A stretch of DNA of 64,000 nt from Treponema_C sp050937815 (GTDB lineage Bacteria; Spirochaetota; Spirochaetia; Treponematales; Treponemataceae). The position numbers and the translations under genes were made by a program. The notes beneath the pieces were generated by a model that saw nothing but the letters and a program-made list of their open reading frames with translations, made no database searches and was not told the DNA's origin. Below are positions 36,655 through 44,716 of this stretch, piece by piece; positions within the stretch are counted from its first letter, which is position 1, and each line of letters starts with the position of its first letter. Location: assembly GCF_050937815.1 (NCBI RefSeq), contig NZ_JACDIJ010000003.1, positions 62,001-126,000 on the forward strand, read 5' to 3'.

Positions 36655-36699
36655 GGGGTTGTCAAAAAAGCTCGCGGCTTTTAAGACAACCCCTTTTTT
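36655..36699 (+). terminator. Rho-independent terminator of hydrogenase operon
   Basis: GGGGTTGTC (36655-36663) pairs with GACAACCCC (36685-36693), inner AAAAAGC/GGCTTTT adds pairing, and TTTTTT follows. It ends 71 bp after hydA and could also serve mazEF transcripts coming from the other side. Confidence 0.88.
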
Positions 36700-36788
36700 A
36701 TTCGTTCGTTTTCAGTTATTAAAAAAGTGCAAGTACCTACAAATTGAGAATTCGGGTGCGGCAGAACTCTCCGAATCCGGACGGCTTT

Positions 36789-37112
36789 TTAGTCAACCAG
36801 CATTTCCCGTATAATGTTTTTTACCTGTTTAACCGCTTTGGGGCTTATTTTTCCCATTTTTTTTACAAGCCTGACATTATCGACCGTTCTTATTTGATCC
36901 AGTACAATCCAACCGTTTTTACCGTCAAATTTTACCGGTACCCTCGTAGGATATGAACGGGATTTTGTAGTCATGGGGGCAACTATCACGGTGCCGATAT
37001 TATTGTTCATCTCATTCGGGGAGAGTACCACACAGGGACGTGTTTTTTTTATTTCATGGCCGACTGTCGGATCGAGGTTGACAAGATAGACCTCGTATTG
37101 TGCAATTACCAT
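36789..37112 (-). CDS. mazF: MazF/PemK-family toxin
   Basis: Sequence-specific endoribonuclease toxin of 107 residues from ATG 37112 (MVIAQYEVYLVNLDPTVG); an ATG two codons earlier is also possible. Family signs: 'V.LVNLDPTVGHEIKKTRPCVVLSP' with the catalytic Arg region, IVAPMTTKSRSYPTRVPV, and WIVLDQIRTVDNVRL. Start and the mazE stop overlap (within ATGGTAATT), so translation is coupled. It presumably cleaves mRNA or tRNA when the antitoxin is lost. An RNA-repair operon lies 10 kb away; any link is speculative. Confidence 0.93.
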   Translation of the reverse strand: MVIAQYEVYLVNLDPTVGHEIKKTRPCVVLSPNEMNNNIGTVIVAPMTTKSRSYPTRVPVKFDGKNGWIVLDQIRTVDNVRLVKKMGKISPKAVKQVKNIIREMLVD

Positions 37113-37348
37113 TCCCATTCAAAATCTCTTGAATCGGGTATCTCTTCCAATATATCTTCTCGGTTTCGATGCATATCGCAAAAGGCTTGCGCCCATCCCT
37201 GTCTCGGAGGGTCTTTTACGGGAGAAAGCATAATACCCTTTTCCGTTACTTCCATTTCCATTTTATCTTTTACGGACAATCTGTCTAAAACAATTTTCGG
37301 CAATCTTATGCCGCGGGAATTACCTATCGGGATAAGGGATACCAACAT
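37106..37348 (-). CDS. mazE: MazE/AbrB-family antitoxin
   Basis: Antitoxin of 80 residues. The N-terminal AbrB/MazE swapped-hairpin domain reads SLIPIGNSRGIRLPKIVLDRLSVKDKMEMEV. The C-terminal acidic, Trp-containing tail (RNREDILEEIPDSRDFEWEW) is the part that usually wraps the toxin. It also represses its own promoter in this family. AGAGG precedes the start. Confidence 0.92.
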   Translation of the reverse strand: MLVSLIPIGNSRGIRLPKIVLDRLSVKDKMEMEVTEKGIMLSPVKDPPRQGWAQAFCDMHRNREDILEEIPDSRDFEWEW

Positions 37349-37368
37349 ACTGCACCTCTGTATACGTT

Positions 37369-37408
37369 ATTACATTGTAATTATATGTTGTTTTTGCGAT
37401 ATGTGCAA
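37369..37408 (-). promoter_or_regulatory. mazEF promoter and putative MazE operator
   Basis: Minus strand: TTGCAC (37403-37408), 17 bp, TATAAT (37380-37385). Immediately downstream ATTACA-A-TGTAAT (37369-37381) is a near-perfect palindrome overlapping the -10 and start region, well placed for autorepression. Confidence 0.7.
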
Positions 37409-37435
37409 GCGGAATTTTTTTTAATGCCGAAACGG

Positions 37436-38047
37436 TCAGTGATGAGAAACCCAATAGATATCGGGTTGCAATTTTTCTATTTCGGTTCGGGACTCTTCAT
37501 ACAAATCATAAAAGAGTGAAGGATCGCCTCCTTTCGGCAAATATAAAAAGCCCGCATAATTGTCCAATATGCCGCGGTATGTATAAAAAAACACATAGGG
37601 TTTGCCGTCGTTTGTTTCTACGACAATTTGATTGCCGCCCAAAGAAACGAGGGGAAAAGACGAATCAAGTTCAATTAAGGAGCCGTTATATTCAACATTG
37701 GGCTTTAATTCTCCTGCTATAACCTTTTTGACTATTTTTTCGCGCTCTTCTTTGTAATGCAGAAAATTCCACTTGAGCCATAAGCGGGTAAACGGAACAA
37801 AGAATATAATAAAAACCGTAACGATTTGTATGATTAAGGGAATAAAACAAAACCGGTGCCGTTTTCGATAATCCCATGCGTACATAACGCTTAGCGCAAA
37901 AGAACCTAAAAAAGCGATGCCGATAAATCCGGCAAGGGGGAGAAAAAGAAATTCGGTAATCGTATCGATTATCGGCCATTCAAAGGCAGCTGTTCCTATC
38001 GCAAACAGAGAAGCTGCCATTGCAATAAACAGTACGGATTTTTTCAT
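37436..38047 (-). CDS. Membrane protein of unknown function
   Basis: A 203-residue protein from ATG 38047 (MKKSVLFIAMAASLFAIG), two bases after the mnmE stop. Three hydrophobic segments are visible: residues 1-22, about 33-57 (FLFLPLAGFIGIAFLGSFALSV) and about 70-92 (CFIPLIIQIVTVFIIFFV). A soluble C-terminal domain of about 110 residues follows. No family recognised. Tight spacing with mnmE suggests cotranscription only. Confidence 0.7.
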   Translation of the reverse strand: MKKSVLFIAMAASLFAIGTAAFEWPIIDTITEFLFLPLAGFIGIAFLGSFALSVMYAWDYRKRHRFCFIPLIIQIVTVFIIFFVPFTRLWLKWNFLHYKEEREKIVKKVIAGELKPNVEYNGSLIELDSSFPLVSLGGNQIVVETNDGKPYVFFYTYRGILDNYAGFLYLPKGGDPSLFYDLYEESRTEIEKLQPDIYWVSHH

Positions 38048-38049
38048 CG

Positions 38050-39462
38050 TTATTTTCCGACACAAAAGCGTGAAAAAATATTTTCCAAAATATCGTCGGG
38101 GCTGACTTCGCCGGTTATTTCTCCTAAAAAAGCCAATGCGTCTTCCATGTCCTGAACGGCGGCATCTAAAGAAAGTCCCGTATCCGGCACCGCAATCGCA
38201 TGGTTTAAAGATTCCAAGGCTTCGTCGGCCGCTTGTTTTTGCCGCAGCGAACCGAAGCCCGATTGCCCCCGCTCGGTGTGAATGCCGGCAAAAAGCAGTT
38301 TTTGTACGGTTTCGGTCAAATCGTCTATGCCCTGCCCGTTTTTTGCACTGACTCTAACTTGTGCCGTTCCGTTAAAGGCGCCGCCTTTTTCCGCATCCGG
38401 CGCGGATTGCAGCGTTTCGCTTTGGGCGGCTGTTTTCACTTTATCGATTTTATTCCATACAATGACAAGGGGCTTTCCATGTTGTGCCAATCGCTCTATA
38501 GCACGTTTGTCTTCTTCGGCGGCACCTTGGCTTGAATCTATAAGGTATAAAAGAATATCCGCTTCGGACGATAAGTCCATAGTCCGTTCGACGCCCGCTT
38601 TTTCAACTATATCTTCGGTTTCGCGCAAACCTGCCGTATCGAAGAGGCGGACGGGGATGCCGCCGAAAGAAAGCCAACTTTCAATCCAATCGCGGGTTGT
38701 GCCGTGAATGTCCGAAACAATGGCGCGCTCTTCTTTTAAAAGAGCGTTGAACAAGCTCGATTTTCCGGCATTTGTCCGCCCGCACAATACCATACGCACC
38801 CCGTCTTGATACAGTTTTTCGCACTCCCACGATGAAATAAGAGAGGCAAGTTTGTCGCGCGCTTCTATTAAGTGTGCCGGATCAAAGGCTCCCGATACGG
38901 CATTTTCATCTTCGGGATATTCAATATCGGCTTCCAAGCCGGAAAGGGCAAAGATAACCGCTTTTTTTATTTCCGCCAATTCTTCGTATAAAGAACCGGC
39001 AAGACGGCCGCATGCACGGCTTCGGGAAACTTCCGTTTTCGAATCGATGATTTCCTTTACCGCTTCGGCGCGCGTTAAATCGGTTTTGCCGTTAATAAAG
39101 GCCCTAAATGAAAACTCGCCGGGTTCGGCGGCGCGGAAGCCGTTTTGCAAAAGCAATCGGTAAACGGCAAGCACGGGCGAAGTTCCGCCGTGGCAAAAAA
39201 TTTCAACCATATCTTCGCCCGTAAAACTTTTGGGCGCGCGGTATACGCCGAGCATTACTTCATCTATTTTTTCGGTTCCGTTTTGAATCCAACCGTATAC
39301 GAGGCTGTTTCCTTCGGCTTTTAAAAGCGTTTGCGACCGTGAAAAAACGGTGCTTACGAGTTTTATACAGTCCGCTCCGGATGTGCGTATCACGGCAAGA
39401 GCCGAAGGTCCAAGAGCGGTTGCAACAGCGGCGACGGCTTCGTTAGGAGCATAGCGTTTCAT
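38050..39462 (-). CDS. mnmE: tRNA-modifying GTPase MnmE
   Basis: GTPase of 470 residues that, with MnmG, installs the cmnm5 group on wobble uridine of tRNAs. The N-terminal formyl-THF-binding domain (AVATALGPSALAVIRTSG) and helical domain flank a Ras-like G domain: GRTNAGKSSL (G1), GTTRD (G2), DTAGLRET (G3), NKID (G4). The C-terminal catalytic Cys is in FCVGK, here Val instead of the common Ile. Full length. It begins 3 bases inside the PAP2 gene's end, reading the same way. Confidence 0.96.
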   Translation of the reverse strand: MKRYAPNEAVAAVATALGPSALAVIRTSGADCIKLVSTVFSRSQTLLKAEGNSLVYGWIQNGTEKIDEVMLGVYRAPKSFTGEDMVEIFCHGGTSPVLAVYRLLLQNGFRAAEPGEFSFRAFINGKTDLTRAEAVKEIIDSKTEVSRSRACGRLAGSLYEELAEIKKAVIFALSGLEADIEYPEDENAVSGAFDPAHLIEARDKLASLISSWECEKLYQDGVRMVLCGRTNAGKSSLFNALLKEERAIVSDIHGTTRDWIESWLSFGGIPVRLFDTAGLRETEDIVEKAGVERTMDLSSEADILLYLIDSSQGAAEEDKRAIERLAQHGKPLVIVWNKIDKVKTAAQSETLQSAPDAEKGGAFNGTAQVRVSAKNGQGIDDLTETVQKLLFAGIHTERGQSGFGSLRQKQAADEALESLNHAIAVPDTGLSLDAAVQDMEDALAFLGEITGEVSPDDILENIFSRFCVGK

Positions 39463-40490
39463 AATCGATTTTTCCCGTTTTTATCCGAAACGATACCCGA
39501 TTCGGCATCTTGAGCGACGACAGATGCTCCTGTGCCGGAGGCACATGCACAAGAAAAAGGCTGCGCGCACCTAAGGATTATACAGAGTTTGGGAACGACA
39601 AAGCCGGCGCAAAAAGAAACGATACCGTAGCGCAAAAAGCGGAATAGCTGATAGTATGCGCTTTCCGTTCCCGGAAAAAAAGTTTTTAAAACAAAGAAAA
39701 GGGGCGCGCATACAGCCGCACAGAGTGCAAGGCGCAAAATCTTTTGAGCTGCCGACCCCTTTGATGCGCAAAAACCGCCTTGTTCTTTTAACAAGATATA
39801 ACCGAAACCGAAGCCGAAAAAAGCGGCGTTCATCGATGTGTCCGCAGGAGAAAGGGCATTTAAACCGGCAGTTATAAGGCCGAGTATCAAAATTTTAAAT
39901 ATACGCGCACAACGGTTTATAAAACATTCAATATGCGGGCCGAATAAAATAAGACCCGCCGAAAATAAAAAACCCAAGGTTAAACCCATAAGCACGTCCG
40001 AAGGATAGTGAACGCCCAAATATACACGCGAAAAACCGATTAAAAGGGGAAGCCCTACGGCGCATACAAGCTTTAAAACGCGCACAGCCGTTTTATTTTG
40101 TACGGCTTTATCCTTTTGTGCTGCGCGGGGGAAAAAAAGACGGATAAAATACGGCCAAAATGAAGCGGACGATTGGGAATGCCCTGACGGCGTAGAATAT
40201 CCGTGTACGCTGTCCAAGCCGACCGAAGGGTCCCGTATGTACGGGCGCGGAATTTTAAGTGCATTTTTTATCGCCGTATTAAGAGAGCCGGCAAAAAAGA
40301 CGCTCATTGTAAGCTTCATACCGCGTTTTTCATCGATGCATAAAAAAGCAAGGGGTAAAAAAAGAGTATAGGCTTTCGGGTCCGATAAAAAGCTAACCGC
40401 TTTCATAAAAAGCGTTAAAGGCGCGGACTTTATAAGCTGTACCGTTTTTATAACTTGCAAACCCCATTCATACACTGATTCCGAAAACAT
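39459..40490 (-). CDS. PAP2-family membrane phosphatase
   Basis: Integral membrane acid phosphatase of 343 residues from ATG 40490 (MFSESVYEWGLQVIK), with AGGAGG 4 bases upstream. The three PAP2 motifs are KNALKIPRPYIRDP, STPSGHSQSS (catalytic His) and GFSRVYLGVHYPSDVLMG. N-terminal membrane segments lie around the motifs. The C-terminal about 130 residues add further hydrophobic helices (LILGLITAGLNAL, LRLALCAAVCAPLFFVLKTFF). Family members dephosphorylate undecaprenyl diphosphate or lipid phosphates. It overlaps mnmE by 4 bases. Confidence 0.9.
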   Translation of the reverse strand: MFSESVYEWGLQVIKTVQLIKSAPLTLFMKAVSFLSDPKAYTLFLPLAFLCIDEKRGMKLTMSVFFAGSLNTAIKNALKIPRPYIRDPSVGLDSVHGYSTPSGHSQSSASFWPYFIRLFFPRAAQKDKAVQNKTAVRVLKLVCAVGLPLLIGFSRVYLGVHYPSDVLMGLTLGFLFSAGLILFGPHIECFINRCARIFKILILGLITAGLNALSPADTSMNAAFFGFGFGYILLKEQGGFCASKGSAAQKILRLALCAAVCAPLFFVLKTFFPGTESAYYQLFRFLRYGIVSFCAGFVVPKLCIILRCAQPFSCACASGTGASVVAQDAESGIVSDKNGKNRL

Positions 40491-40580
40491 AGCACCTCCT
40501 ATAAAAACAAATAGAATATGTACCCTGCGCACATGCGGATAAACAAAACCGTTTATACCGCTTTTATTTTACATCGTTTT

Positions 40581-42836
40581 TTAAAAATTCGATACTGCCG
40601 GTTTACGGAAAGTTTTATCCCGCATTGCTTTTTCTTTTTCCCACGGGTAAACGTTCCCTGTGTGTATGTTTCCGACATCGGGGCTTAAATCGGTATAGCG
40701 TCCCGAGTTGTTCCAATACATATAGCCGTTATCTGCCGCATCCCGTACGCCGTAGACTTGGCGCAAAACGTAATCCTTGTCGTAAAAACGCCGGTCAAAG
40801 GATACGTTCAAATAAAACGCTTGAATCCACGGCCGAACCAATACTTGCGAACGCGCGATTACGGTATTGCGATACGTACCGTAAAAGTACACACGGTAGG
40901 GACGTTCGATAATCGGCGTATACGCTAAAAAATCCTGCTCAAAGTGACTCGGATAAAACATGGGACAAATAACATCCACATACGGGGCCATCAATTCAAC
41001 ATCCTGTCCCGTGCGTGTGCCGCTGCGATACCAGCCGTTTGCTCCGTAAATATCTATCGCTATGGGCGCATCTATGTTTTTGCGGGCATAGGCTAAAAAT
41101 GAAATCAATGCACTTTCCATATCCATACCCTTATCCCGCCAGCGGTATTGAGCATCAAAAATATTTTTCCCGTCCGTGGGAAAGCGTATATAATCGAATT
41201 GAATTTCATCAAAGCCGCGTCCTATCAGTTCTTTCGCTATTGCCGTGTTATATTCCCACACTTCTTCCGAATAGGGATCTACCCAATATTCATCGTAAAA
41301 AACCGTTTTCTTTTGCGCTTGATTTCCGTTTTCGCCCGGCACGTCTTCAACGCCCCGTACTCCCAGCCACGGAGTATTTTTTTTGGAATCCCAAACCGCA
41401 TAGGCGCCGCCGTTCCACTTATATAAATTACGGTCTTTAAAAACAACAATACGCGCTATAAGATAAATATCTTTCTTTTTAAATGTTTCGACAAAGCTGT
41501 CTATGTCAAGGGCATATTTGCTTTCTTGCGCTTTTTTTATTACCAGCGGGTCGGTTGAACGATAACGCAAAAGCCCGTAATCGTCTTTCATATCTATGAC
41601 GAGGCTGTTCAAGTTGTTTTTTTCTATGATAGCCGAAAATTTGTCTATGCCCGTTTTGCTTAATACTTGTCCTGCCGGCACATAAAGACTTTTTTTATTT
41701 TTGATTTTATCTTCATAACCCGATTGAACGGAACCCGCACGAGTAAGCCATAATTCATTCAAAGAAAGAGGTGTTCCCAAACCTGTCATCCACGAGGGAA
41801 ACCAACCGCAGCGAGGCACTTCCCGTATTTCAAAAAGGATTTTTTTTATTTTTTCCGTACCGGGGTTTTGCGGCAAACTTGAAAAAGAAAAGGGATCGTA
41901 TACAACCAAGCCGTCCATACTCATAAACGCAAGGTATTTGCCGGCAGAGGTTAAGCCGTCCCATGTATCGGCGGCCTCCGTTCCCTTTGCAATAAGAGTA
42001 CCCGATTTGCTTTCCCAATCCAAACGATATAAACGGGGCAAAAAACTTTGAGTAAGGTAAACCGTTTCTTGTATGCTCCCGTCGGAATTTCTTAAAGGTA
42101 AAATCCCGATATCGGCAATTTCATCCATATACGGCAGGGTCGGAACAGCTTCAAATCCTTGCGTGATATCCGTCCAAACCGCCCCCGGAACATCGGGGAA
42201 AATATACGAAAGGCCGTATAGCGCGTGCGAGTGAAAAACCGTTAAAACTTTTTTTATACCTGACGGGGTAACTTCATCCATCATAGCCGCCGCGACGGCT
42301 TTTCCTCCGCTTGTTTTAGAGCTGAACCCGAGAGACTGCCAACTGAGTCCCGCATTTTTACTTATAAACACTTCATTTTTTGTCAATGTAACCAATACAT
42401 TTTCATTTGAAGCAAGCATTTCCAAATCTTTTAAAGGACGGACTTCACGCACAAAGTTTTTTTGACTGCCGTCAAATTCTTTTATTGTATTGACCGGTAA
42501 ACCCTCGTTACGCAATTGAAAGGTCTTTAAATCGGAACTGAACAAAACCCCCTTCGAGGTTAAAAAAAACCACCCGTTGCCGTATAGGATTTTATCGACC
42601 GCCCCTTCCGTCCACAACGGAACAACGGCTAAAGAGGAAACGGCAAAAAGCCCCTTTGCATTTCCGATAAGGGTTTCATTATAAGACGGATTTCTTTTAT
42701 AAAGGACGGAAGAAACAACAGATGATTGTACATTCGCCGGCGGGGGTGTTTGTATCGGATATTGAACTTGGGCAAAAAGAATCGTTCCGAAGCTTAACAA
42801 AGCGGCAATAAAAAAACGTATATTTTTGACTTGCAT
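40581..42836 (-). CDS. DUF4015 putative glycoside hydrolase with BNR-like N-terminal part
   Basis: Exported protein of 751 residues from ATG 42836 (MQVKNIRFFIAALLSFG); the signal peptide ends at LFAQ. Residues about 50-340 are beta-propeller-like, with one clear Asp-box (SKNAGLSWQSL, about 159-169). Residues about 385-735 match the DUF4015 putative glycosidase barrel: YVPAGQVLSKTGIDKF, NNLNSLVIDMKDDYGLL, GRGFDEIQFDYIRFPTDG, APIAIDIYGANGW, DVICPMFYPSHF and RPWIQAFYL. Acidic residues after FDEIQFDYIRFP are the likely catalytic ones. Substrate unknown. It is divergent from the second phosphofructokinase gene. Confidence 0.85.
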   Translation of the reverse strand: MQVKNIRFFIAALLSFGTILFAQVQYPIQTPPPANVQSSVVSSVLYKRNPSYNETLIGNAKGLFAVSSLAVVPLWTEGAVDKILYGNGWFFLTSKGVLFSSDLKTFQLRNEGLPVNTIKEFDGSQKNFVREVRPLKDLEMLASNENVLVTLTKNEVFISKNAGLSWQSLGFSSKTSGGKAVAAAMMDEVTPSGIKKVLTVFHSHALYGLSYIFPDVPGAVWTDITQGFEAVPTLPYMDEIADIGILPLRNSDGSIQETVYLTQSFLPRLYRLDWESKSGTLIAKGTEAADTWDGLTSAGKYLAFMSMDGLVVYDPFSFSSLPQNPGTEKIKKILFEIREVPRCGWFPSWMTGLGTPLSLNELWLTRAGSVQSGYEDKIKNKKSLYVPAGQVLSKTGIDKFSAIIEKNNLNSLVIDMKDDYGLLRYRSTDPLVIKKAQESKYALDIDSFVETFKKKDIYLIARIVVFKDRNLYKWNGGAYAVWDSKKNTPWLGVRGVEDVPGENGNQAQKKTVFYDEYWVDPYSEEVWEYNTAIAKELIGRGFDEIQFDYIRFPTDGKNIFDAQYRWRDKGMDMESALISFLAYARKNIDAPIAIDIYGANGWYRSGTRTGQDVELMAPYVDVICPMFYPSHFEQDFLAYTPIIERPYRVYFYGTYRNTVIARSQVLVRPWIQAFYLNVSFDRRFYDKDYVLRQVYGVRDAADNGYMYWNNSGRYTDLSPDVGNIHTGNVYPWEKEKAMRDKTFRKPAVSNF

Positions 42837-42863
42837 AGGTTTATATTTTAGCATAAAAAACGG

Positions 42864-42892
42864 TTGCGTGAAAGGGGGCTGACTGTTATACT
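42864..42892 (+). promoter_or_regulatory. Promoter of second phosphofructokinase gene
   Basis: TTGCGT (42864-42869), 17 bp, TATACT (42887-42892), about 19 bases before ATG 42911, with AGAGG in between. Confidence 0.65.
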
Positions 42893-42910
42893 GTAAAGTA
42901 AGAGGCCTAT

Positions 42911-43996
42911 ATGAATAAACCCGTTGTAAAAACCTTCGGTATCTTAACATCCGGCGGAGATGCTCCCGGATTAAATGCGGCAATCCGCGGTGTAGCACGC
43001 ACCGCTATGGATAAATACGGCATGAGAGTAATCGGTATCAAAGACGGTTACCGCGGTCTTATACAGGGAAATTGCCGTGAATTAAAAGCGGACGATTTTT
43101 CCGGTATCTTAGCCCGCGGCGGAACGATTTTAGGTACATCCCGCGAAAAACCTTTTAAAAATCCCGTAAAAGATCCCGTAACGGGACTTACCGCGGTTCA
43201 AAGCATAAAACATAATTATAAAAAATGGGATTTAGACGCCTTGGTTGTTATCGGCGGAAACGGTACGAACACAACGGGCGCTCTTTTACAGGAAGAAGGA
43301 TTAAACGTTATAGGATTGCCCAAAACAATCGACAATGATTTGGCGGGTACGGACATTACTTTCGGCTTTCATACCGCCGTTACCGTTGCAACCGAAGCTA
43401 TAGACCGTATACATACAACCGCCCACAGCCACAACCGTATTATGATAATCGAAGTAATGGGACACAAGGCCGGCTGGCTCGGCCTCTATGCAGGCGTTGC
43501 AGGCGGCGGCGACGTTATTCTTATTCCGGAGATTCCTTACAAAATAGAAAGTATTGCAAAACATTTAAAAAAACGTAAAGATGCGGGTAAAGCTTTTTCA
43601 ATCGTTGTAGTTGCCGAAGGCGCTCTTTCGGAAAGCGAAACCGATATGGACAAAAAAACCTTCAAACAAAGCCGCAAGGCGATGCCTCATTCCATCGCAT
43701 ACCGTGTCGCCCATGAACTTGAAGCGGCAACGGGTTTGGAATCCCGCGTAACGGTTTTAGGCTATTTACAACGAGGCGGCACTCCTTCTCCCTACGACAG
43801 AATTTTAGCAACCCAATTCGGCGTAGAAGCGGCGCATATGCTCGCCCGCGGAGAATTCGGCACAATGGTTGCCTTTGTAAACGGAACTTTAACTTCAGTA
43901 CCGTTAAAAAAAGTCGCGGGCAAAACAAAAAACGTTCCTATGGACGATAGCGTTCTGTTATGCGGCAGGGCTGCCGGTACTTGTTTCGGCGAATAA
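42911..43996 (+). CDS. 6-phosphofructokinase, short group III type
   Basis: Second glycolytic phosphofructokinase, 361 residues. Motifs: GILTSGGDAPGLNAAIRG, VIGGNGTNTTGALL (Asn replaces Asp of GGDG), GLPKTIDNDLAGTD (catalytic Asp), EVMGHKAGWLGLYAG (His where ATP enzymes often have Arg). The Gly after GGN argues against a strict PPi enzyme. The unusual GGNGT and MGHKAG residues set it apart from the first copy, so donor specificity is open. It is convergent with the thiamine ABC ATPase gene, 27 bp away. Confidence 0.92.
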   Translation: MNKPVVKTFGILTSGGDAPGLNAAIRGVARTAMDKYGMRVIGIKDGYRGLIQGNCRELKADDFSGILARGGTILGTSREKPFKNPVKDPVTGLTAVQSIKHNYKKWDLDALVVIGGNGTNTTGALLQEEGLNVIGLPKTIDNDLAGTDITFGFHTAVTVATEAIDRIHTTAHSHNRIMIIEVMGHKAGWLGLYAGVAGGGDVILIPEIPYKIESIAKHLKKRKDAGKAFSIVVVAEGALSESETDMDKKTFKQSRKAMPHSIAYRVAHELEAATGLESRVTVLGYLQRGGTPSPYDRILATQFGVEAAHMLARGEFGTMVAFVNGTLTSVPLKKVAGKTKNVPMDDSVLLCGRAAGTCFGE

Positions 43997-44023
43997 AAGC
44001 GTATATCTTATATGGGCAAACTT

Positions 44024-44716
44024 TTAGATAAACGCTTCGCTAAAATCCTCTGGAGAACCCGTCCATGTTTGCCTTCCTTTTTTTAGAACCGTTATATGGT
44101 CGCACATTGCCTTTGCTTCGTTTATATCATGGGTAACGATAATTCCGGTAAAGCCGATTTTTTTTTGCAAATCGCGTATATCGGATGCCAACTTTTTACG
44201 AAGCGGCGCGTCCAGCGATGAAAAGGGTTCGTCAAAAAGCACAAGGGAAGGACGGACAATCAGGGTACGGGCAAGACTTACGCGCTGGGCCTCTCCGCCG
44301 GAAAGAGATTCGGGATAGCGTTCCGCAAAGCCTTCGAGAGCAAAATTTTTTAAGAATTCGGCCGCAACGCGGCGGCTTTGTTTTTTTCCCATTCCGGTAC
44401 AACGTAAACCGTAGGCAACATTATCATCAACCCTCATATGAGGGAAAAGGGCGGCGTTTTGAAAAACCATACCTAAGCCGCGTTTTGCCGGGGACATATG
44501 CTTTATGCTTTTTCCGCCGACCGACAAAACAAACGGCGTATCGCTTTTTTCGGAATCAGGTTGAATCAAGCCCGCAATAAGGCGCAATACGGTGGATTTT
44601 CCGCTGCCCGAATGGCCGGCAATACCGAGCATCTTTGCTCGTTCTATAGAACACGAAAAATCGATTTTTATCTCCGGCCACGTTTTTTGCAGGCCGATAA
44701 TTTCAACATAGCTCAT
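44024..44716 (-). CDS. thiQ: Thiamine/TPP ABC transporter ATP-binding protein
   Basis: ABC ATPase of 230 residues energising the transporter below. Walker A GHSGSGKSTVL, Q-loop MVFQNAALFPHM, signature SLSGGEAQRVSLART, Walker B LVLFDEPFSSLD, and H-loop VTHDINEA. It is shorter than the PotA/CysA type, lacking the C-terminal regulatory domain, as ThiQ proteins are. Its start overlaps the permease stop by 4 bases. Confidence 0.9.
   Translation of the reverse strand: MSYVEIIGLQKTWPEIKIDFSCSIERAKMLGIAGHSGSGKSTVLRLIAGLIQPDSEKSDTPFVLSVGGKSIKHMSPAKRGLGMVFQNAALFPHMRVDDNVAYGLRCTGMGKKQSRRVAAEFLKNFALEGFAERYPESLSGGEAQRVSLARTLIVRPSLVLFDEPFSSLDAPLRKKLASDIRDLQKKIGFTGIIVTHDINEAKAMCDHITVLKKGRQTWTGSPEDFSEAFI

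Noticed and set aside
36629..36788. Possible small gene between hydA and mazF
   Set aside because: The space is explained by the terminator hairpin at 36655-36699; no frame with a start signal is present.
42837..42998. N-terminal extension of the DUF4015 protein to ATG 42998
   Set aside because: It would overlap the divergent phosphofructokinase start and hide the signal peptide that begins at ATG 42836.
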